DNA from: Natrialbaceae archaeon Tc-Br11_E2g1
GTDB taxonomy: Archaea; Halobacteriota; Halobacteria; Halobacteriales; Natrialbaceae
Reading direction: 5' to 3'
Assembly: GCA_001564255.1 (NCBI GenBank)
Contig: LKNC01000074.1
Span: 1-10,731 of the forward strand
DNA: 10,731 nt
The translations under genes and the position numbers were made by a program. Shown here one piece after another: positions 7,136-10,731 of the stretch. A model generated the notes under the pieces. It searched no databases, had not been told where the DNA came from, and saw nothing but the letters and a program-made list of their open reading frames with translations. The stretch's first letter is position 1, and each line of letters opens with the position of its first letter.

Positions 7136-7921
7136 GTGACACTCCTCGGATTTCACGACGTCACGAAAAGCTACGACGGGGCAACACGCCCTGCCGTGGC
7201 GGACGTTTCGTTGACCGTAGACCCGGGCGAAGACGTCGCTATCGTGGGCCCCTCCGGTGCCGGCAAAACGACGCTCCTCCGGCTTGCAACCGGGGCGTTA
7301 CGTCCGGATTCCGGCCGTGTCACGATCGACGGTGATCCGGATCCCGACAGGACACAGACGGCACTCGTCTATCAGGAGGGCGCGTTGCTGGAGCGACGGT
7401 CGGTGTTGTCGAACGTCGTCGTCGGGACCCTCGGCTCACAGTCACGACTGCGAGGGTTGCTCGAGCCGCTCTATCCACGCGACCCCGAACGGGCGATCCA
7501 GTTGCTCGAGCGAGCCGGGATAGCCGAATACGCCGACACGCGTGTCGATCAACTCAGTTCGGGAGAGCGCCAGCGGGTCGCCTGTGTTCGTGCACTCGTC
7601 CAGGAGAGTCGGCTGTTGCTCGCCGACGAACCCACGGCCAACCTCGATCCGACGACGAGTCAGCGTATCCTCGATCTTCTCTCGGCTGCTCTGGACGACC
7701 GCTCTCTCATCGTGGTGATACACGATATCGACCTGGCGCTCGAGCACTTCGAGCGAATCGTCGGATTCAGTGGGGGCACCGTTCGGTTCGACAAACCGCC
7801 ATCGCGCGTGTCCGCTGCCGACGTGGATCGATTGTTCGACGAGTCGGCGACGACAGCGGGTTCGACGCGGGCAACACGCGCTCAGCCGCGTTCGAAACCC
7901 GGTGTGCAGTCGGACCAATGA
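7136..7921 (+). CDS. phnC: Phosphonate-type ABC transporter ATP-binding protein (PhnC-like)
   Basis: Cytoplasmic ATPase of the importer, 261 residues. Walker A G38-P-S-G-A-G-K44-T-T, Q-loop Q80, signature L141-S-S-G-E-R-Q147, Walker B L161-L-L-A-D165-E166-P and H-loop H197 are all intact. The stretch after the Q-loop (R-R-S-V-L-S-N-V-V-V-G-T-L-G, 87-101) matches the PhnC subfamily pattern R-L-S-V-L-x-N-V-L-x-G-x-L-G, which with the neighbours supports a phosphonate-type assignment. It starts with GTG, placed by the strong ribosome site at 7122-7128. Its stop overlaps the permease start as ATGA (7918-7921). The last 30 residues are Thr/Ala/Arg-rich and outside the fold. It should pair with the membrane protein downstream to drive uptake of the ligand bound by the lipoprotein. 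Confidence 0.92.
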   Translation: MTLLGFHDVTKSYDGATRPAVADVSLTVDPGEDVAIVGPSGAGKTTLLRLATGALRPDSGRVTIDGDPDPDRTQTALVYQEGALLERRSVLSNVVVGTLGSQSRLRGLLEPLYPRDPERAIQLLERAGIAEYADTRVDQLSSGERQRVACVRALVQESRLLLADEPTANLDPTTSQRILDLLSAALDDRSLIVVIHDIDLALEHFERIVGFSGGTVRFDKPPSRVSAADVDRLFDESATTAGSTRATRAQPRSKPGVQSDQ

Positions 7922-8865
7922 CCGCCCCGCCCCGTTCCCCGGATCGATCGACCGAGACCCGATCGCCCGATCGGGGTGTCACCTGTCGGCCCGACCCAAC
8001 CATACGGGAGTCCAGCGAGGAACTCGGGCGGGGGACCCCGTCGAAACGGTCGCTGACGTGGCTGATCGTCCTCGGCATCATCGTGGGCGTCGCCGCCTGG
8101 GTCGCGGAGGTCGACCCGATCACACTCGTTTCCACCGACGCACGCCAGCAGATGTGGCAGTTCGTCGCAGACGGGGTTCCGCCTGATTTCTCCGCTGAAT
8201 ACCTGCTCGGACGAACGGTTCGCGATGGGCTTCTCTGGGCGATCGTCGAGACGATCGCGATCAGCATCGCCGGCATCGTCCTCGCAGTCGGCCTCGCGAT
8301 TCCGCTGGCTGTCGCTGGCGCATCGAACGTCACTCACACCGGGCCGATGTACACCGGAACGTCCGGGTTCCGCCGTTACGCCGGTCACCTCCTCCAGCGG
8401 CTCACTCGAGGCATCCTGAGTTTCCTCCGTGCAGTGCCGGATCTCGTGTGGGGGTTTCTGTTCGTGACAGCGGTCGGACTCGGGCCGTTCGCGGGCGTGT
8501 TGGCACTTGGCATCCACAACGCCGGTGTGCTCGGAAAGATCTACGCGGATTTCCTCGAGGATACGGATCCGGCCCCAGCGGAGGCGGTGTATGCGACGGG
8601 CGCGACCCGTTTACAGACGGTCTTCCACGGTATCGTTCCACAGCTCACCCCCACGCTGGTCTCGTATACGCTGTACCGGTGGGAGTGTGCGATCCGGGCG
8701 GCGACGATTCTCGGCTTCGTCGGTGCCGGCGGGATCGGGTACTACCTGACCGTGACGATCACCCGACTCCAGTATCAGAAACTCGTGACAGCGATCATCG
8801 CGGTCTTCGTTCTCGTCGTTGCCGCGGACTATATTTCGGCTCGGCTTCGGCGAAATTTGGTATAG
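7918..8865 (+). CDS. phnE: Phosphonate-type ABC transporter permease (PhnE-like)
   Basis: Membrane-spanning subunit of the importer, 315 residues, one subunit presumably forming a homodimer. About 42 hydrophilic, Arg/Pro/Ser-rich residues precede the first membrane segment (about 46-63). Further hydrophobic segments lie at about 105-136, 172-205, 240-275 and 288-307. The conserved PhnE block R-x-V-P-D-L-V-W-G at 171-179 followed by A-V-G-L-G-P-F-A-G, the coupling EAA-type loop starting E222-A-V-Y-A-T-G, and G-F-V-G-A-G-G-I-G near 263-271 are all recognisable. The start overlaps the ATPase stop by 4 bp, so translation is coupled. Its stop is 15 bp from the end of the oppositely transcribed hydrolase gene. 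Confident as a PhnE-family permease; substrate unknown. Confidence 0.92.
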   Translation: MTAPPRSPDRSTETRSPDRGVTCRPDPTIRESSEELGRGTPSKRSLTWLIVLGIIVGVAAWVAEVDPITLVSTDARQQMWQFVADGVPPDFSAEYLLGRTVRDGLLWAIVETIAISIAGIVLAVGLAIPLAVAGASNVTHTGPMYTGTSGFRRYAGHLLQRLTRGILSFLRAVPDLVWGFLFVTAVGLGPFAGVLALGIHNAGVLGKIYADFLEDTDPAPAEAVYATGATRLQTVFHGIVPQLTPTLVSYTLYRWECAIRAATILGFVGAGGIGYYLTVTITRLQYQKLVTAIIAVFVLVVAADYISARLRRNLV

Positions 8866-8880
8866 CACGCAGTATCGTGA

Positions 8881-10116
8881 CTATCGGATCGAGGCCTTCT
8901 CGCTGACGGCACGGTAGAGGACGTCGGTCCCGGCGACGACGTCCTCCCACTCCGTGTATTCGGACTCCCGGTGGCTGATCCCGTCGACGCTCGGGACGAA
9001 GATCATACTCGTCGGCGCGACGGTGTTGAGGTAGTTCGCGTCGTGGCCCGCACCGCTGACGAGGCGGGTGTACTCGTAACCGGAGGCCTCGGCCGCGCTG
9101 GCGACCGTCTCGATGCAGTCGTCGTCGAACGGATCGGCATCGACGCGCATGATCTCCTCGATTTCGTACTCGAGGCCCTCGCGGTCGGCGGCCCACTCGA
9201 CTTCCTCGCGGATCCGGTCGACGGCGGCGTCGACAGCCCCGTTGTCGTAGGAGCGAAAGTCGATCGTGAACTCGACGCGTTCGGGGATGACGTTGATCGC
9301 GTTCGGCCAGACGTCGACGCTGCCGACGGTCCCGACAAGGTCCCCTCCCCCCGTGGCCGTGATCGATCTCACCGCCCGGGTCACCTCGGCCGTCGCGACG
9401 AACGCGTCGTGGCGCATGTCCATCGGGGTCGGCCCCGCGTGGTTCGCCTGGCCCTCGAAGCGCACGTCGAGCCACGAAAAGCCGAAGACGCCCTCGACGA
9501 CGCCGATGCTGAGACCCGCCTGCTCGAGAAACGGCCCCTGCTCGACGTGGAGTTCGAAATAACAGTGGACGTCGTCGGGTTCACACGGGCGATCGCCCTT
9601 GTACCCGATCCGCTCGAGTTCCTCGCCGAAGGTGGTGCCGTCTTTGTCCTCCCGTTCGTAGGCGTACTCGAGGTCGAAGACGCCGGTGTAGACGCCGCTA
9701 CCGAGCATGTCCGGCTGGAACCGAACGCCTTCCTCGTTGCTCCAGGCGACGATCTCGAGTGGGCGGTCGGTGACGACCCCCCGGTCGTTCAGCGACTCGA
9801 TCACCTCGAGTGCACCGAGGACGCCGACGACGCCGTCGTACCGGCCGCCGTTGTACTGACTGTCGATGTGGGACCCGAACATCACGGGGTCGGCGTCGGG
9901 GTCGCTCCCCTCCCGTCTGCCGAAGATGTTCCCCATCTCGTCGATCGTGACGGTCAACTCCGCCTCCCGGAACCACTCGACGAGCGTATCTCGAGCCCGT
10001 TCGTTCGCTTCCGAGAGCGACGGTCTGTCGACGCCTCCCGCTTCCGTCGCCCCGATAGCGCTGAACTCGTCGAACCGTTCGCGAAACCGCCGGCTGTCGA
10101 TAGAACCCGTTGACAT
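8881..10116 (-). CDS. Zn-dependent M20-type amidohydrolase (allantoate amidohydrolase / N-carbamoyl-amino-acid hydrolase family)
   Basis: Cytoplasmic binuclear metal hydrolase, 411 residues, releasing carbamoyl or ureido nitrogen from compounds such as allantoate, ureidoglycine, N-carbamoyl-L-amino acids or 3-ureidopropionate. Motifs: G-S-H83-I-D-S with Y-D94-G, N-E-E-G at 127-130, E-L-H190-V-E-Q-G, G-Q-A-N-H-A-G-P-T-P-M-D at 222-233, N-V-I-P at 275-278, S-G-A-G-H-D-A at 354-360 and G-I-S-H382. H83, D94, Glu128/129, H190 and H382 are the expected metal ligands, closely matching the spacing I remember for E. coli AllC (also 411 residues). An upstream in-frame ATG at 10155 would add 13 residues but overlaps the likely TATA box; ATG 10116 follows a short GGAG and fits the family start. 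Downstream genes on its strand are absent in the window. Exact substrate is open; the purine context favours a ureide (inference). Confidence 0.92.
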   Translation of the reverse strand: MSTGSIDSRRFRERFDEFSAIGATEAGGVDRPSLSEANERARDTLVEWFREAELTVTIDEMGNIFGRREGSDPDADPVMFGSHIDSQYNGGRYDGVVGVLGALEVIESLNDRGVVTDRPLEIVAWSNEEGVRFQPDMLGSGVYTGVFDLEYAYEREDKDGTTFGEELERIGYKGDRPCEPDDVHCYFELHVEQGPFLEQAGLSIGVVEGVFGFSWLDVRFEGQANHAGPTPMDMRHDAFVATAEVTRAVRSITATGGGDLVGTVGSVDVWPNAINVIPERVEFTIDFRSYDNGAVDAAVDRIREEVEWAADREGLEYEIEEIMRVDADPFDDDCIETVASAAEASGYEYTRLVSGAGHDANYLNTVAPTSMIFVPSVDGISHRESEYTEWEDVVAGTDVLYRAVSEKASIR

Positions 10117-10238
10117 ACTCCTATCGTCTCGGGGCTTCGGTTTAGTATTTGCCACTCCTGGCCGTTCTGGTGGGTGTATACGCAGGCGAATCTGCGCTAA
10201 CCAAAAGAACCAAATCCGTGGTACAGGTGTACAGTGGT
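10117..10238. promoter_or_regulatory. Divergent promoter region with palindromes
   Basis: A 122-bp gap between two divergent hydrolase genes. It holds CGCAG-GCGAAT-CTGCG at 10181-10196 and the perfect palindrome GTACA-GG-TGTAC at 10221-10232, which ends 6 bp before the plus-strand ATG at 10239. A weak AT-rich stretch, AACCAAAAGAAC (10199-10210), could be the plus-strand TATA element. The palindromes may be operators co-regulating both genes; this is inference from position and symmetry only. Confidence 0.4.
10142..10152 (-). promoter_or_regulatory. TATA-like element for the M20 hydrolase gene
   Basis: On the minus strand AAATACTAAAC is the only AT-rich box upstream. About 26 nt from its centre brings transcription to roughly 10121, about 5 nt before ATG 10116. 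This favours a near-leaderless mRNA and argues against the longer start at 10155. Confidence 0.45.
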
Positions 10239-10731
10239 ATGCCGACCAGTCGCACTGGTGAGATCGAGTTTCGCAACGCCAGGGTTCTCGATGGGACCGG
10301 GAGCGGGCCGGTCACTGCGACCGTGTCGGTCGCCGACGGGCGGATTCGACGTGTGAGCGACGAACCCGGTGGTGGCGACCGTGTCATCGACCTCGAGGGG
10401 TCGTATCTCGCCCCCGGCTTCATCGATATGCACTCTCACTCGGATCTGCGCCTTTTCGACCGTCCCGACGCGACCGAAAAACTCACACAGGGGATCACGA
10501 CCGAAGTACTGGGACAGGACGGGGTCAGCGTCGCTCCGGTTCCACCCGCACTCAAAGACGAGTGGGCGACCCGGGTCCACTCGCTCGACGGCGGGCTCGG
10601 GAAACCCTGGCCGTGGACGACCGTAGACGGGTATCTCTCCGAACTCGAGGCGGCCGATCCGGCGGTCAACTGTGCGTACTACGCCCCACACGGCAACCTC
10701 CGGTCCCTTCTGGCAGGGTTCGAGGACAGAC
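10239..10731 (+). CDS. D-aminoacylase-like metal-dependent amidohydrolase, N-terminal part (3' end outside window)
   Basis: First 164 codons of an amidohydrolase-superfamily enzyme resembling N-acyl-D-amino-acid deacylase, which normally runs to about 480-550 residues. The small N-terminal beta domain (residues 8-55: I-E-F-R-N-A-R-V-L-D-G-T-G and the V-A-D-G-R-I turn) is followed by the metal site A-P-G-F-I-D-M-H65-S-H67-S-D at 58-69. The pattern T-Q-G-I-T-T-E-V-L-G-Q-D94-G at 83-95 matches the deacylase block SQGVTTxVxGNCG, but the metal-ligand Cys of characterised D-aminoacylases is replaced by Asp94. The Lys, further His and Asp ligands lie beyond the window. Start ATG 10239 agrees with the start of homology; no ribosome site is clear. 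A substrate other than N-acyl-D-amino acids, for example a cyclic or carbamoylated amide, is possible. Confidence 0.85.
   Translation, partial: MPTSRTGEIEFRNARVLDGTGSGPVTATVSVADGRIRRVSDEPGGGDRVIDLEGSYLAPGFIDMHSHSDLRLFDRPDATEKLTQGITTEVLGQDGVSVAPVPPALKDEWATRVHSLDGGLGKPWPWTTVDGYLSELEAADPAVNCAYYAPHGNLRSLLAGFEDR
10245..10259 (+). repeat. Perfect inverted repeat at codons 3-7 of the amidohydrolase gene
   Basis: ACCAGT-CGC-ACTGGT, a 6-bp stem with a 3-nt loop starting 6 nt after the A of the start codon. It could fold in the mRNA near the initiation site or bind a regulator as DNA; it may equally be chance in GC-rich DNA. Confidence 0.35.

Noticed and set aside
8868..8881. CACG-N6-CGTG small hairpin between the convergent permease and hydrolase genes as a bidirectional terminator
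   Set aside because: Only 4 bp of stem, no T-tract on either strand, in a 15-bp gap; too weak to call.
8971..10113. 380-codon plus-strand frame opposite the M20 hydrolase
   Set aside because: The minus-strand frame holds all metal-ligand motifs; the plus frame has none.
10117..10155. Longer start (ATG at 10155) for the M20 hydrolase
   Set aside because: The extra 13 residues lie outside the family alignment and their DNA contains the probable TATA box; ATG 10116 has a better position.

Overview
The window looks like chromosomal DNA from a halophilic archaeon (class Halobacteria). It has very high GC, Asp/Glu-rich proteins, frequent CTCGAG and CGACG runs, a Tat-type lipoprotein signal on the solute-binding protein, a GGAGGTG ribosome site, and TATA-like elements about 30 nt before several start codons, as expected for leaderless or short-leader archaeal mRNAs. 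The genus cannot be read from the sequence.

Layout. (1) Positions 1-4617, plus strand: a molybdenum-hydroxylase cluster. It holds the C-terminal 507 residues of a xanthine dehydrogenase-family molybdopterin subunit cut by the window edge, then a [2Fe-2S] subunit, then a second complete molybdopterin subunit overlapping the Fe-S gene by ATGA. The two large subunits are close paralogues (about 71% identical over the last 313 residues by hand count). No FAD subunit is visible. (2) Positions 4738-6108, plus: an NCS2 nucleobase permease with the QNxG signature of xanthine/urate carriers. (3) Positions 6253-8865, plus: a compact phnD-phnC-phnE-like ABC importer operon. (4) Positions 8881-10116, minus: a Zn-dependent M20-type amidohydrolase of the allantoate amidohydrolase / N-carbamoyl-amino-acid hydrolase family. 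(5) Positions 10239 to the end, plus: the N-terminal third of a D-aminoacylase-like metal-dependent amidohydrolase, divergent from (4). There is no gene-free stretch above 150 bases and no RNA gene, CRISPR array or insertion sequence that I can see.

How the genes may work together (inference). A purine-type permease, molybdenum hydroxylases and a ureide/carbamoyl hydrolase fit uptake and oxidation of purines or related N-heterocycles, with release of nitrogen from ring-opened ureides. The Phn-type importer does not fit obviously; it is either an independent phosphonate/oxyanion uptake operon or imports a compound of this pathway. No C-P lyase, urate oxidase or allantoinase gene lies in the window.

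Most notable points: the large-small-large arrangement with two catalytic subunits sharing one Fe-S subunit and no FAD subunit; a 126-bp patch of unusually high DNA identity between the paralogues, suggesting gene conversion; an Asp in place of the expected Cys metal ligand in the terminal amidohydrolase; and several palindromes in the divergent promoter region.
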